Assembly (NCBI RefSeq): GCF_001442805.1 | Contig: NZ_CP011131.1 | Location: forward strand, 5,394,001 to 5,458,000 | Source: Lysobacter gummosus | GTDB lineage: Bacteria > Pseudomonadota > Gammaproteobacteria > Xanthomonadales > Xanthomonadaceae | Reading direction: 5' to 3' | DNA length: 64,000 bases | Shown: positions 43,593-53,572 of the stretch, piece after piece | How positions within the stretch are numbered: the first letter of the stretch is position 1 | How the letters are laid out: each line of letters opens with the position of its first letter | Program-made: the position numbers and the translations under genes | The notes under the pieces: model-generated | The model's database searches: none | Seen by the model: the letters and a program-made list of their open reading frames with translations, nothing else | What the model was told of the DNA's origin: nothing

Positions 43593-44525
43593 TCATAGGC
43601 TTAGCTCCATGCCGTCCTCGGCTACGTTCCAGCCTTGCGCACGGGCTTGAGCGTGCTCAGGCGAGGCTTCGTCCAGGACCGGATTGGTGGTGTTGAGATG
43701 GATGAAGAATTTGCACTCCACGTCGAGATCGGCGAACGCGGCGAGGGCACCGGCATCATCGTCGCCGTTGCCACCGGCAATGCTCATATGGCCCATGCGC
43801 GCGCCGGTCTTGCCGCTGACGCCGGCGCGCTGCATTTCGTCGTCACGCCATAGGGTCCCGTCAAAGAACAACAGCGAGGCGCCGCGCAAGCGTTCACGCA
43901 AGGCCGGCGACAGTGCCGCGCAGCCGGGAATGTAGTAGAAGCGCTCACGGCCATCGGAAATTTCCAGGCCGACCGTTTCTTCATCGCTTCCCCGAAGATC
44001 GCCGCTCTCTCGCGACTCCATGAACAACGGCACCTTGCCCGGCACGCTGAAAGCGGTGACGCACAGACCGAGCGGCGAATCGTGGCCGGCGATATGCAGC
44101 GGCGCATCCAGACTCAACGCCCGACGGGTGACGTAATCGGAGTGAAGCGAATCGAAGATCGGGTTCTGGCTCAACACGTCCAGCACGCGGGCACTTGCCC
44201 ACAAGTCGAAGCGCTGGCGTTCGCGCATTGATAAGAGACCGGCGATGTGATCGATCTCACCGCTGGTCAGCAACACCGCTTCGATCGGCGAATGGCGCAG
44301 ATCGCGCTGCGGCCACAGCGGTGGCAGGGCGAGGATCTGCTGACGGAAATCAGGCGATGCGTTGATCAGCAGCCAACGTTCGCCATCGGCGCTGACCGCG
44401 ATGCTCGCCTGGCTGCGGCGCTTATGCCCGGGCTCCTGACGCCAGGCGCGCTGACTGCTGGAAGTGTTGCAGTTCCACTGCGGATAGCCGCCGCCAGCCG
44501 CTGCACCGAGCACGAGGATGCGCAT
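43593..44525 (-). CDS. pqqB: PQQ biosynthesis protein PqqB (metallo-hydrolase fold)
   Basis: 310 residues. It starts MRILVLGAAAGGGYPQWNCN, the family N-terminus, and has the metallo-beta-lactamase-fold segments SPDFRQQIL and TSGEIDHIAGLL, and GARMGHMSI. PqqB is an Fe(II)-dependent hydroxylase acting on the cross-linked Glu-Tyr intermediate. It is the only intact pqqB here and stands alone, about 1.7 kb upstream of pqqA with a gene on the other strand between them. It therefore needs its own promoter. Confidence 0.93.
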   Translation of the reverse strand: MRILVLGAAAGGGYPQWNCNTSSSQRAWRQEPGHKRRSQASIAVSADGERWLLINASPDFRQQILALPPLWPQRDLRHSPIEAVLLTSGEIDHIAGLLSMRERQRFDLWASARVLDVLSQNPIFDSLHSDYVTRRALSLDAPLHIAGHDSPLGLCVTAFSVPGKVPLFMESRESGDLRGSDEETVGLEISDGRERFYYIPGCAALSPALRERLRGASLLFFDGTLWRDDEMQRAGVSGKTGARMGHMSIAGGNGDDDAGALAAFADLDVECKFFIHLNTTNPVLDEASPEHAQARAQGWNVAEDGMELSL

Positions 44526-44762
44526 CATCGTGGCAACGGACAGACGCAAGAAAAATATTTGCGTGACTTTCCGCGTAACCCCAGTGATTTATCTAAATTT
44601 TTGTACTGCTCAATTGTGCTCATATACGATCAACTTCGGCAGTTTTCGGGATCTCGTTGCTACGTCGAGGCTTATGAAGCGTCACTCGCATGAATACTCG
44701 TGCGGCCGTGTCAAGCAAAGGACGCAGATTGACGCTCACTCTGCAGTCCTGCGCTGCGAGCC

Positions 44763-47700
44763 TCACCAGCTATACTTGGTTCCAATAAGGCCGCCTATGT
44801 CACGGTAGTCTCCGCTACCCGTTTCCGCGGAGGCTTGGCCCCAACCAGTCCAGCCGCCCCCCAGTTGCAACTGCACGCCGAGTTTGAGCTGGTAGCGATC
44901 GCGCGGCAGAGCTGTACGTACACGGTCACGGTTGAAAGCAATCTCGGCGCTGCTTGATTGGTTCCACCAGTTCAAAGTTGCAAACGGCTGGACGCGATTG
45001 CCGGTGTCGCCCATCGCATGACCGTACAGACGCAAGCCGAGACGCGTGGTCAGCCCTCCCGACTTTGTATCATCGATGTGCGTGCCACCGGTTTCCGTGA
45101 AGGATTCCATGTCGAAATCGGAATAGATCAGCTGCCCCTGCGGCTCAAGAAACAACGCACTGCGGCCGTTGCTCCGCAAGCGGAAGGAGTAACCGGCTTC
45201 GATCGAGACAGTCGAACCACTGCTGTCGTAGCTCTCGCGCGCCAAGCCCAGGCCCTCCACACGGTTATCGAAGCGCGCGTACTGCAGCCATCCATCCATA
45301 TACAAGCCGGTGGATTCGACCGGGTCGGCGAACCAAGTCGCATACAGCCCCAACGCGCGGCCATCGACCTTGCCCTTGGCGAAATAGCCGGTCAGTAACG
45401 AGCGCACGTGGTTGTTCGCCTGCCCAATGGCCAGCATGGCGCCGAACTGACCACGTCCACGCTCACCCCAGCGCGCTAAGTCCGAGCCGACCTGCAGACC
45501 GGAGCTATCGCTATTGGTGTCGAGCTGATCGACAGACGTGTAGTCGGCCTGCTCGCGCCAGGTGCGCACCCATGCCGAGCTCAACGCATCGCCCTCGCGC
45601 ATGCGCTCGGCCAGATTCGGCTCGCCCAAGCGATCATGCAGGCTATGGCGAAACAGTCCCTCTGCTGCGGACTGGTTCGCCAGATAGGCGCCAACTTCCG
45701 GACGCACAATTCGCTCAGGCGGCTCGGGCTTGGGCGGCACGGGCTTGGGCGGCACGACCACATAGGAACGTAGATACCAATCACCGTCGGCAGGCGTGGC
45801 AATGCCCCCCTTTTGCAGTAGGTATTCGTAGGCACCCGCCACAGCTCGACCACTCAGCAGGAACCGCGCGTCGGAGGTTCCGCCGACTTGCACCACTTTG
45901 ATGCCTTCCACTGTCTGCGCACCTAGCCCGCCAGCGTTTGTCACTTGAAGGCTGCTGGCTCCCGACGAGTTGCCCATGATTCGCACAAGATCAGTGGGAG
46001 ATTGATCGTCTCCCAGCTTCGTGTTGATAAGAAACCTACCGCCGTCTCCGACATAGTTACCTGCAATGGTGAGCCTCTTGAATCCCGTCGCCGGATCGTA
46101 TACTCCGAAGTCTACCGAACTGTTTCTGTTGACCAATTCGCTGACATTCGAGCTCGCTTTCATTTCCCACAGCGACGCAGCGTCCAGCGTGACAGAGCTC
46201 CGCCCGCCATCCTCAGTCAGCGCGCGACCAACAAGACTCGCTTGTTGCGCGTAGATCTCCAATTGCGCGCTCGAACCGGTGAATAGGGCGCCAGCCCCGC
46301 CTTCGATCCGGCCACCGGTCACATTGACCTTGGCCGTTCCAGATTCGGCTTGGATGCCCCAACCCGACGCAGACGCAATCCGAGCGCCTACGAGTGAGAA
46401 TGAGGACACTCCCTGAGCAGCCGCTAGATTCCGGATGCCCGCACCTGAAGTCACTGAAAGGGTAGACCGGTTCAACAGCACCCGCCCTCCCGCGGCATTG
46501 TTCTCAATGCCGTTCCCTTGGCCATCCACAATGATGTTTCCGTCGTTAAATGCAGCCCCCTTGGCATCCTCGCTCAAGACCACCCCGTGCGCAGAGCCGG
46601 CCGCTTGAACGCGCGCTATTCCGGCCCCCGTTTCCAGCCATGCTTGATTGCGGACACGAATCGCAGCATCGCCGTCCAGAGTCGTTATGCTGGCTCCCGC
46701 GTTAAAGTCCGTGCTGGAAGCCGCCCCATCCAACAGCAGTCCGGTACCGTTCTGCACCAAGACGGAGCCCCCTCCTTGCAGCACCCCTCCATCGCGCACG
46801 GTAATTCCTACGCCATCGGCTAGCTGAGTGGTTCCGCGATGCACCAACACCCCGCTCGCCTGCGCGATAAATCCCCGCGCGTCTTTCGAGTCTGCGATGA
46901 CTTGGCCGGAAAACTCCAACCTGGACGGAAACATTTCGCTGCTGGGCTGACCGGACAACTCATATTTACGGCCATCCACCAAGCCCGCAATGGCCCTATC
47001 CGCGGCGAGGCGCGCCTCGGTGTCGGCACCAATGATTCCTGTCGCTCCACCATCAATTTTCAAGAGGGTCGCACCGGAACCCGACGCCACGAGACGCGCT
47101 CCGGCGATATCTACACGGGCTTCGGATCCTGAGCCCTGAATTGCAGTTGCGGCAACGCCAGACGCAGAAATTTGCTGTCCTGCGCTAGTAGAGAAGGCTG
47201 CGCCATTTTCTACACGGAGCAGGGTCGAGCGGGAGGTATTGACGTCTAAGGCACCACCCCGCCCCTCAATACGCGAGCCTTTGCCATACACAAAATACCC
47301 GATCTGATCGCTGCAACTGGCTGGGCAGGCGGTGGAATCTCCGGCTTCGATGAACTTCACGGCAGCGCTGGGCCCAATACTTACCAACCCACCATTTCTT
47401 GCATGAACGCCGATTGCTCCGCGGCCCGCGAGCAAGATATCTCCTTCGAGCAAAGCGTTTGCCGAACTACCATCTATCCATGCGCCGTAGTTCCGCACAC
47501 CGCTAGCAGGATCGGCGGTTCCGTTTACCTCGATACGACTGCCAGCGCTGGAAACAGCCGAAGCCGATGCATTTGCAGAAAGAACCTTCAGCCCCACTCC
47601 GTTGATGCCGTTTACGCGGATGATCCCGTCATTTGCAATCACGGTGGACCCATTGTCCTGTGCAAGCAGGCCGAGGTTTTCCAAAGGCGCTGATCTAGAT

Positions 47701-49481
47701 GCGCCATTAATGATTATCTCTCCACGATTTCGCAGTTGCGCCTGCGCGTTGGAACCGACCGCTCCCATGCCAATGGCGTTTTCGGTCTTCGTGCCGATAA
47801 CGATGGCGCCCTCGTTAATGGCAGTCCCGCCCGCGCTTGCATCGAGATAAATGCCCCGTTGCATCACATGGTTGCTTGTATCGGAGACTGCCTCGGGCAT
47901 GGCGGGGCTGTACTGCGCCGCCCGCCCAATATAAATGAGTCCTTCAGCTTCATTTATAAATGAAGATCCACTGCCGGCAATAAGCGCGCCGTTGATGGCT
48001 CCCGTCTTGGCGCCATTGTTAACACCAACGTTCACGACACCCCGGTTAGTCGTCGCCCCGCCGTTCCGCGTCAAGACGCCATACTGATCAGGAGCCGTTT
48101 CCGGGGCATAGTCGAAGCCGGCGACATTAATGATCCCTCGATTCTCGAAAGCGGATCCATTCCCATCAACGGTCACGGCGAAGCCCTCAACGTAAGCCCC
48201 ACCGTGCGTACCCGCCGTCGTCGTGTCGTGCTCATTATCCGCGTAATATCCCGCGGAAATCGCTCCATTATTCTGCGCAGAGCCACCGCTGGAAATTTCC
48301 AGACTCGAGAAATGACCCGACAGTTGCCCCTCCGCCTCAATAACGACCCGCCCTCCATTGGCCGAAGCCACCCGCGCGCCTCGCTGATCAATCTGCGCGC
48401 CGTTTTCAATGACGCCCAACGCCCCGACCCCATCGACATACATCGAATAATTGATGCCGCCAGCGACCGTTATTTCGTCCCCGGGATCGATATCGAAGCT
48501 GAAGCTTGCATTCTGGGTTGTATAACTTACCGCTTGTGCGAAGGCCGAATCATACGCAGCCTGCGAATTCAGCCGCCCGTCCTCAAGCGCCGCGATCAAG
48601 AGATCATTGTAGTTCTTGAGATCGCTTACGTTATTTACCGTGTAGGCCCTACCATCAAATCCCGCAAAAGTACCCGCATACGTTGGAATTGACATAGGGA
48701 CTGTTCTTGTCGTCGCCCCCGAAGCCGCTGTGATCACATCCGCAGCCAAGATTCGGTTTCGGGAGGCCCAGCGAACGGCACTTCCATCTCCGGCCGCCCT
48801 TGTTAGCTGCGTTTGTTTCAGCGCGAGGTCAAGCGAGTTCTCAGCCGCAGATGGCGCAAGCGCTCGATTGCCAATATCAACAACCAGCGTTCCTCCCTGC
48901 GCCGTCCCTAAACGAGCGTCAACATATTGCTGATCACCGACATTAACGTATTTGCTGGTGGCCGCATTCTGCAATGCGCCCCAATCGGCAGAGCTAATCG
49001 CCGCAGAGTCATAGGTAGCGACTACAATCCGCCCCCCGGTAATGGGATCGGGAGTGCTAACACCTTTCCCTTTCCCTCCGAGCAGAAGCCTTTCCTTTCC
49101 GCTGGCGGACGCGTCGAGCTCACCCAAAGTGAAGTTGCGCTGCCCTCGGTCCCCCGCAGATATGTCCTGCGCATTTCCAATCAGCGTTACCCGATCTCCT
49201 TGATCGACGTAGGCGCCTCCCACTCGCTGATCGTTATCGACGGGGTTGTATCCCGAGGGGATGGAGCATGTCCCACCATTAAGAACCACATCCCCACCGT
49301 TGCCCCCATCTGTCGTAGCACATTGCGAGGCCAATGCCGGTGGAACGGCCAAAACGGCCACGCTGACAAGACCTACCATGGGTAGAGTCTTCAGTGCGCC
49401 GCTCAGCAGTATTTCCCGACAAGCAACATAGAGGCTGTATCGAGAAAGCTCTTTAGCGGGGTAGTGAGCCTTTAATTTCAT
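44763..49481 (-). CDS. Large autotransporter with C-terminal beta-barrel
   Basis: About 1,572 residues from the ATG at 49481; a GTG at 49547 is an alternative start, and neither has a clear ribosome binding site. An extended signal sequence (about 1-50, ending PPALAS) precedes a long passenger of degenerate beta-helix repeats (N-x-G-x-I patterns such as FENRGIINVAG and LRNRGEIIINGAS). A proline-rich linker (VVPPKPVPPKPEPP) leads to the pertactin-type autotransporter barrel (last about 280 residues), which ends in the aromatic tail GTKYSW. It should display or release the passenger at the cell surface; adhesion is a reasonable guess. A run of 11 G lies just upstream. Confidence 0.9.
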   Translation of the reverse strand: MKLKAHYPAKELSRYSLYVACREILLSGALKTLPMVGLVSVAVLAVPPALASQCATTDGGNGGDVVLNGGTCSIPSGYNPVDNDQRVGGAYVDQGDRVTLIGNAQDISAGDRGQRNFTLGELDASASGKERLLLGGKGKGVSTPDPITGGRIVVATYDSAAISSADWGALQNAATSKYVNVGDQQYVDARLGTAQGGTLVVDIGNRALAPSAAENSLDLALKQTQLTRAAGDGSAVRWASRNRILAADVITAASGATTRTVPMSIPTYAGTFAGFDGRAYTVNNVSDLKNYNDLLIAALEDGRLNSQAAYDSAFAQAVSYTTQNASFSFDIDPGDEITVAGGINYSMYVDGVGALGVIENGAQIDQRGARVASANGGRVVIEAEGQLSGHFSSLEISSGGSAQNNGAISAGYYADNEHDTTTAGTHGGAYVEGFAVTVDGNGSAFENRGIINVAGFDYAPETAPDQYGVLTRNGGATTNRGVVNVGVNNGAKTGAINGALIAGSGSSFINEAEGLIYIGRAAQYSPAMPEAVSDTSNHVMQRGIYLDASAGGTAINEGAIVIGTKTENAIGMGAVGSNAQAQLRNRGEIIINGASRSAPLENLGLLAQDNGSTVIANDGIIRVNGINGVGLKVLSANASASAVSSAGSRIEVNGTADPASGVRNYGAWIDGSSANALLEGDILLAGRGAIGVHARNGGLVSIGPSAAVKFIEAGDSTACPASCSDQIGYFVYGKGSRIEGRGGALDVNTSRSTLLRVENGAAFSTSAGQQISASGVAATAIQGSGSEARVDIAGARLVASGSGATLLKIDGGATGIIGADTEARLAADRAIAGLVDGRKYELSGQPSSEMFPSRLEFSGQVIADSKDARGFIAQASGVLVHRGTTQLADGVGITVRDGGVLQGGGSVLVQNGTGLLLDGAASSTDFNAGASITTLDGDAAIRVRNQAWLETGAGIARVQAAGSAHGVVLSEDAKGAAFNDGNIIVDGQGNGIENNAAGGRVLLNRSTLSVTSGAGIRNLAAAQGVSSFSLVGARIASASGWGIQAESGTAKVNVTGGRIEGGAGALFTGSSAQLEIYAQQASLVGRALTEDGGRSSVTLDAASLWEMKASSNVSELVNRNSSVDFGVYDPATGFKRLTIAGNYVGDGGRFLINTKLGDDQSPTDLVRIMGNSSGASSLQVTNAGGLGAQTVEGIKVVQVGGTSDARFLLSGRAVAGAYEYLLQKGGIATPADGDWYLRSYVVVPPKPVPPKPEPPERIVRPEVGAYLANQSAAEGLFRHSLHDRLGEPNLAERMREGDALSSAWVRTWREQADYTSVDQLDTNSDSSGLQVGSDLARWGERGRGQFGAMLAIGQANNHVRSLLTGYFAKGKVDGRALGLYATWFADPVESTGLYMDGWLQYARFDNRVEGLGLARESYDSSGSTVSIEAGYSFRLRSNGRSALFLEPQGQLIYSDFDMESFTETGGTHIDDTKSGGLTTRLGLRLYGHAMGDTGNRVQPFATLNWWNQSSSAEIAFNRDRVRTALPRDRYQLKLGVQLQLGGGWTGWGQASAETGSGDYRDIGGLIGTKYSW

Positions 49482-49606
49482 GATGTGTTCTAAATTACGT
49501 TCCAAAACTCGTTCCAAAATTTCCAAAGGATTTTTCTTACCAGCCACTCAAAGCGGTGGCCGAAGGCGATCCGGCGATGCTGTATGGGCGCTATTTCGGC
49601 CGGGGT

Positions 49607-49617
49607 GGGGGGGGGGG
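49607..49617 (+). repeat. Homopolymer tract of 11 G upstream of the autotransporter
   Basis: Eleven consecutive G, 60-70 bases before the possible GTG start and about 126-136 bases before the ATG of the autotransporter gene. Length changes here could alter promoter spacing. Confidence 0.85.
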
Positions 49618-49809
49618 CGATGTTCGCCGTGGATTCCTTTCGCTGAAGTAGGTTCAACGCTAAGCGGTCAAAGCCACTTGAGCGCAACGCACGGCGCCTA
49701 CAGAAACATATCCGCCTGAATTCATTAGAAATCAATTGCCATCAATCATCGATTAACCTCCGATTCGATGAGGATCCCGCGGATGTTGCGACAGCGGAAT
49801 CGGGCGTGT

Positions 49810-49912
49810 TCAGAACAAATCGCCGGAGGAGTACGAGTTGATTTCTTAGGCGGCTGAATGAAATGATGTACACAGCGATTTCGCGGACCTGAGGCTTGGA
49901 CCAAGTTTTCAT
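49810..49912 (-). pseudogene. pqqA: Second pqqA copy disrupted by a small insertion
   Basis: From the ATG at 49912 it reads MKTWSKPQVREIA, and in another frame it ends EINSYSSGDLF and stop at 49810, the same end as the intact PqqA. Compared with the intact gene, about 19 extra bases lie between the two parts, shifting the frame so that the Glu-Tyr core is not translated. It lies about 440 bases downstream of the second glucose dehydrogenase gene. Confidence 0.8.
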
Positions 49913-50120
49913 AAGCGTTCTTCGTGCCGGGAAGCGCCCCATGCATTGAGGTCGCGCGCGCTGAATACGGTGATTAACAACAAGCCTCCGCGCGACGTGA
50001 TCAACAGAAACTCCTGAGCGCGACCCATTTGGGCCTTCAGCATCTTTGAAATCACCAGTGATTCGGTGCCTCTGCGTCAATATTCACCCACGAATTACCA
50101 GATCACCTTAAGTCACCAAA

Positions 50121-50148
50121 CCCAGAAGAAGCGCTAGCTTCTTCTGGG
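50121..50148 (-). terminator. Strong 12-bp-stem hairpin downstream of the second glucose dehydrogenase
   Basis: A perfect stem CCCAGAAGAAGC/GCTTCTTCTGGG with a four-base loop, about 205 bases beyond the dehydrogenase stop. A short T-run (TTTGG on the minus strand) follows. It may act in both directions. Confidence 0.7.
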
Positions 50149-50353
50149 CATTGCCTTTGTCCTTGTGGAGGTAAAACTCGCGCGCACGAAAGCCGCGCGA
50201 CGGACAATAATCCGCTCAGCCTCGCCCACGACGCCTGCCCATACAGCAGCTATTGCCTTTTGACACCGGGATGTCGATGCACTGATACGATCCGCTAGGA
50301 CTATGGTTGAACTTAATATCTCGCTCAGCCTGAGCTGGCTTTATGCCTTCACA

Positions 50354-52687
50354 TTAGAGCGAGAATGCGATGACATAGTCCCCCATCGTGGGCGAATGTG
50401 CAGCGCCTCCGGCTGAGATCAGTACATACTGCTTCCCATCAATCGGCGACACATACGTCATCGGTGTGGCGCTGCTGCCGACCGGAAGCTCTCCTTTCCA
50501 TAGCTCCTGGCCGGTCTCGGCATCGAATGCCCGCAGATAGTTGTCCTGGCCACCGGCGAAGAACACCAATCCGCCCGCCGTTGTCATGGTTCCAGCATAG
50601 GTGGGAGACCCCATTCGCATCGGCAACCCAAGCGCAATTCCCATTGGCCCGAGATTCTTCGCCGTGTCTGCTGGGCCTTGCCATACAACCTTCCGCGTTT
50701 TCAGATCGATGGCAGAGATTGTCCCAAAAGGAGGCTGCGAGCATGGGACACCAAACGGCGACATCCAATGTGAGGTAACTTCACCATATGGCGTACCCTC
50801 CATCGCAGCAACGCCGTGTCCATCGAGAGTTGGTTTGTGAGTTTTTACATACTCGTTGAATTCGTCACGCAACATCAGTCGATTCAAGCCGGCAATCCGA
50901 ATATCGTTCACAAAGATGCGACTGTTGACAGGGTCATAAGAGGCCGACCCCCAGTTCATACCGCCCATCGCACTCGGGTACTGGATTCTTGAGGTGAGCC
51001 CGGGCAGCGTGAATTCACCGTCATAACGCCTCTTGCGAAAATCGATCCTGCACCAGAGCTGATCGAAGCTTGTCATCCCCCACGCAGATGCCTCTGTCAG
51101 CGCCCCCCCTCCAATCGTTGGCATGCCAACTGAATAAGGTTGCGTTGGGGATGGCAACTCATCGGATACATGCCCTGTCTGGGGAACTGGTTTCTCCTCA
51201 ACCCTAGTGATGGGTTGTCCGGTTCGACGGTCGAATGCAAATATCTGCCCTCGTTTTGTCAACTGGATCACCGAAGGCACCATTTCGCCCTTGTCGTTCG
51301 GCATGTCAACCAGGGCCGGTTGAGACGGAAGATCGTAATCCCAAAGATCCGTATGCACGGTTTGGAACTTCCATCGTTCACGACCTGACTCAATATCGAG
51401 TGCCACAAGGGCGGAGTTATAGCTCTCCGAATGTGGAGGGCGGCCCGTACTGAAATAATCGGGCGTCGCATTGCCAAGCGGCAAAAATATTAGACCCAGT
51501 TTGTCATCAAACGCTGCGTGGCTCCACATATTGGGAGTGCCGAGTGTATAGGTCTGCCCATCCTGCGGTTCGCGAGTGGTTTGTGGATTCCCGAGATCCC
51601 AAGCCCATACTACGGCCCCGGTGCGCACATCGAAGGCTCGAATCACACCGGAAGGCTCGCCCCGATGTTGATTATCGGAGACCCAGCCGCCGACCACAAT
51701 TAGATTCCGCGCGACCAAAGGCGCCGATGTTTGGTAGTAAAGTAGATTTTGGCTCTGGCCCACCCGATCACTCAGATTAACAAATCCGTTCTCGCCAAAA
51801 CCAGTGCAACGAGCACCCGTCGTTGCGTCAATTTCATGCAGCCGAGCATCGATCGTCGTCGCAATGATTCGGTCCGCACACTGCGAGCCCTTCGCGGCAT
51901 CTGGATCGCGAAAAAAACTAACGCCACGGCAACGGGCTACCGAATTCGGCCTCACGCCGGGATCTGAGATCCACTTATTCTTTCCCGTAGTCGCGTCGAT
52001 TGCATGGATGACATTCTGCGGCGTACAGGAATAGATCGTGTTGTCGATCTGCAGGGGCGTATTCTGGTCAGAGGCCCACCCTCCGGGATCGAGCGGCCGC
52101 CCCGTCCGATACGTCCATGCGATTTTGAGATTACGGACGTTATCCCGATTTATCTGGTTGAACGGCCCGTAGCGTGTCCCTTCGACCGTTCGGCCATATG
52201 CCGCCCAGTTGTCGGGCGCATTACTCACTTGAGCGATCTTGAACGACGGATCACGCTCGCCAATCACTTCTTGGAATGGCTTAAACGAAAACCCAAAAAA
52301 TGCAAGAAATGTCACCACTGCTGCAGCAAGCACCCCTAGGGAGCCGAATCGCGGCGCGGGCCTAAGGAAAGCGACAACCCCTAAAGATATGATCAAGAAC
52401 CCGAGTGGTGTGAGGACTCGAGGAAACAGGCCCCAATAATTAAGACCAACCTCCCACAGCGCCCAACAAATCGTCAAAAGGAACGTTGCAGCAAGCACGA
52501 CAGAGGCTCTTACGTCAGCCTTAAAATGTAGAAAAGCGGCCAGCAGCAACAACAAACCAAATATAAAGTAATATAGAGAGCCACCAGCCAATGCCAGCTC
52601 AGCCCCCTCGTAAGTAAAGAAGATGCCAGATATCGCAAGAATTAAAGAATATGCAATCGTTACTATCTTCATTTTTGACATCCCCAT
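50354..52687 (-). CDS. Second PQQ-dependent membrane dehydrogenase (glucose dehydrogenase family)
   Basis: About 777 residues from the ATG at 52687 (AAAAGAGG about nine bases upstream; ATG at 52693 is also possible). Five N-terminal helices and the quinoprotein propeller match the Gcd family: NWAAYGRTVEGTRYGPF, HTDLWDYDLPSQPAL, LTKRGQIFAFDRRTG. It differs clearly from the first copy, has lower G+C, and may prefer another sugar or polyol. A dead pqqA lies downstream, so this block may be the remnant of a second PQQ locus acquired as a unit. Confidence 0.9.
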   Translation of the reverse strand: MGMSKMKIVTIAYSLILAISGIFFTYEGAELALAGGSLYYFIFGLLLLLAAFLHFKADVRASVVLAATFLLTICWALWEVGLNYWGLFPRVLTPLGFLIISLGVVAFLRPAPRFGSLGVLAAAVVTFLAFFGFSFKPFQEVIGERDPSFKIAQVSNAPDNWAAYGRTVEGTRYGPFNQINRDNVRNLKIAWTYRTGRPLDPGGWASDQNTPLQIDNTIYSCTPQNVIHAIDATTGKNKWISDPGVRPNSVARCRGVSFFRDPDAAKGSQCADRIIATTIDARLHEIDATTGARCTGFGENGFVNLSDRVGQSQNLLYYQTSAPLVARNLIVVGGWVSDNQHRGEPSGVIRAFDVRTGAVVWAWDLGNPQTTREPQDGQTYTLGTPNMWSHAAFDDKLGLIFLPLGNATPDYFSTGRPPHSESYNSALVALDIESGRERWKFQTVHTDLWDYDLPSQPALVDMPNDKGEMVPSVIQLTKRGQIFAFDRRTGQPITRVEEKPVPQTGHVSDELPSPTQPYSVGMPTIGGGALTEASAWGMTSFDQLWCRIDFRKRRYDGEFTLPGLTSRIQYPSAMGGMNWGSASYDPVNSRIFVNDIRIAGLNRLMLRDEFNEYVKTHKPTLDGHGVAAMEGTPYGEVTSHWMSPFGVPCSQPPFGTISAIDLKTRKVVWQGPADTAKNLGPMGIALGLPMRMGSPTYAGTMTTAGGLVFFAGGQDNYLRAFDAETGQELWKGELPVGSSATPMTYVSPIDGKQYVLISAGGAAHSPTMGDYVIAFSL

Positions 52688-52984
52688 TGGCATCAACCTC
52701 TTTTCCGTTCAAGAATAAATCGCGACACAGCGCAACTCCTCGGCCAACCCATGCGCCACGACCCACCGCAAACAATTGGCATCTTCTTTCGCGCCCCCAA
52801 CGTCATCGGATTCAATTTCCCTACGGTTCAATCGAGATGTCCCAATAGATTCACAACGGAGCCAATACCTGTGAGCAAAGCGCGGTGCGATGCGCGCCGC
52901 ATCTCCTGCGGACGTCCACAGGAGGCGAAGCATTTCGCGTGCCTCTCTCCGCACGACCCGGATCTCCGTTCCCATCCGCCTATC

Positions 52985-53490
52985 CAGTACGTCCCAGGCC
53001 GTAGCAATCGAACCTTTCCTGGGAATGCCAAGGAAGCCGACTGCTCCACAGATGGCCGCTTGATTTTCGGGCGAGCTTTCCAGGTGCAGACGGGCAACGA
53101 CTCCAGCCATTGCGCGCAAGCCAACGCAACACCTTACAAAGGAACAAAGCCCGGCATCGAGCCGGACCTTCGATTCAGAGTGATTTGGCGACAAGGCATG
53201 ACCGAGCATCGCGATGACTTGCGCGTCCGACTTAGTTCGGCGCAGCACCTGCCAGGGGTACTACTCACTCTCCACTCGCCAATGCATGAATTATCGAAAG
53301 CTGCCGACGAGCGCCTGTTATCTTTCGCCCTGCAAAAGGAAGCACGCAACGCACTTTACGTTTTGTCCACTTCACCGCGAATCAACGGAACAATCAATCA
53401 CAATCTTGGCAAGTCGCGGGCGGAGTCGGGATTGAGCCAGCACCTATTAGCGAAGCTCGGCGTCACACCCCCTCCTGCGAACACCTATAG
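52985..53490 (-). repeat. Dispersed repeat R1, copy iii
   Basis: Matches copy ii (38177-38720) with many differences, including the AACAATCAATCACA core at 53389-53402, the start-codon region and the piece translating as ITLNRRSGSMPGFVPL. The frame is broken by shifts, so no protein is expected. Confidence 0.6.
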
Positions 53491-53572
53491 GAAGTGGAGC
53501 ATTGCATGCGGCTCCATTCCCGCTGCCGATCCTTGACTGGCCTGCGTTAACTGGTCCAGAAGTAAAGTTAGT

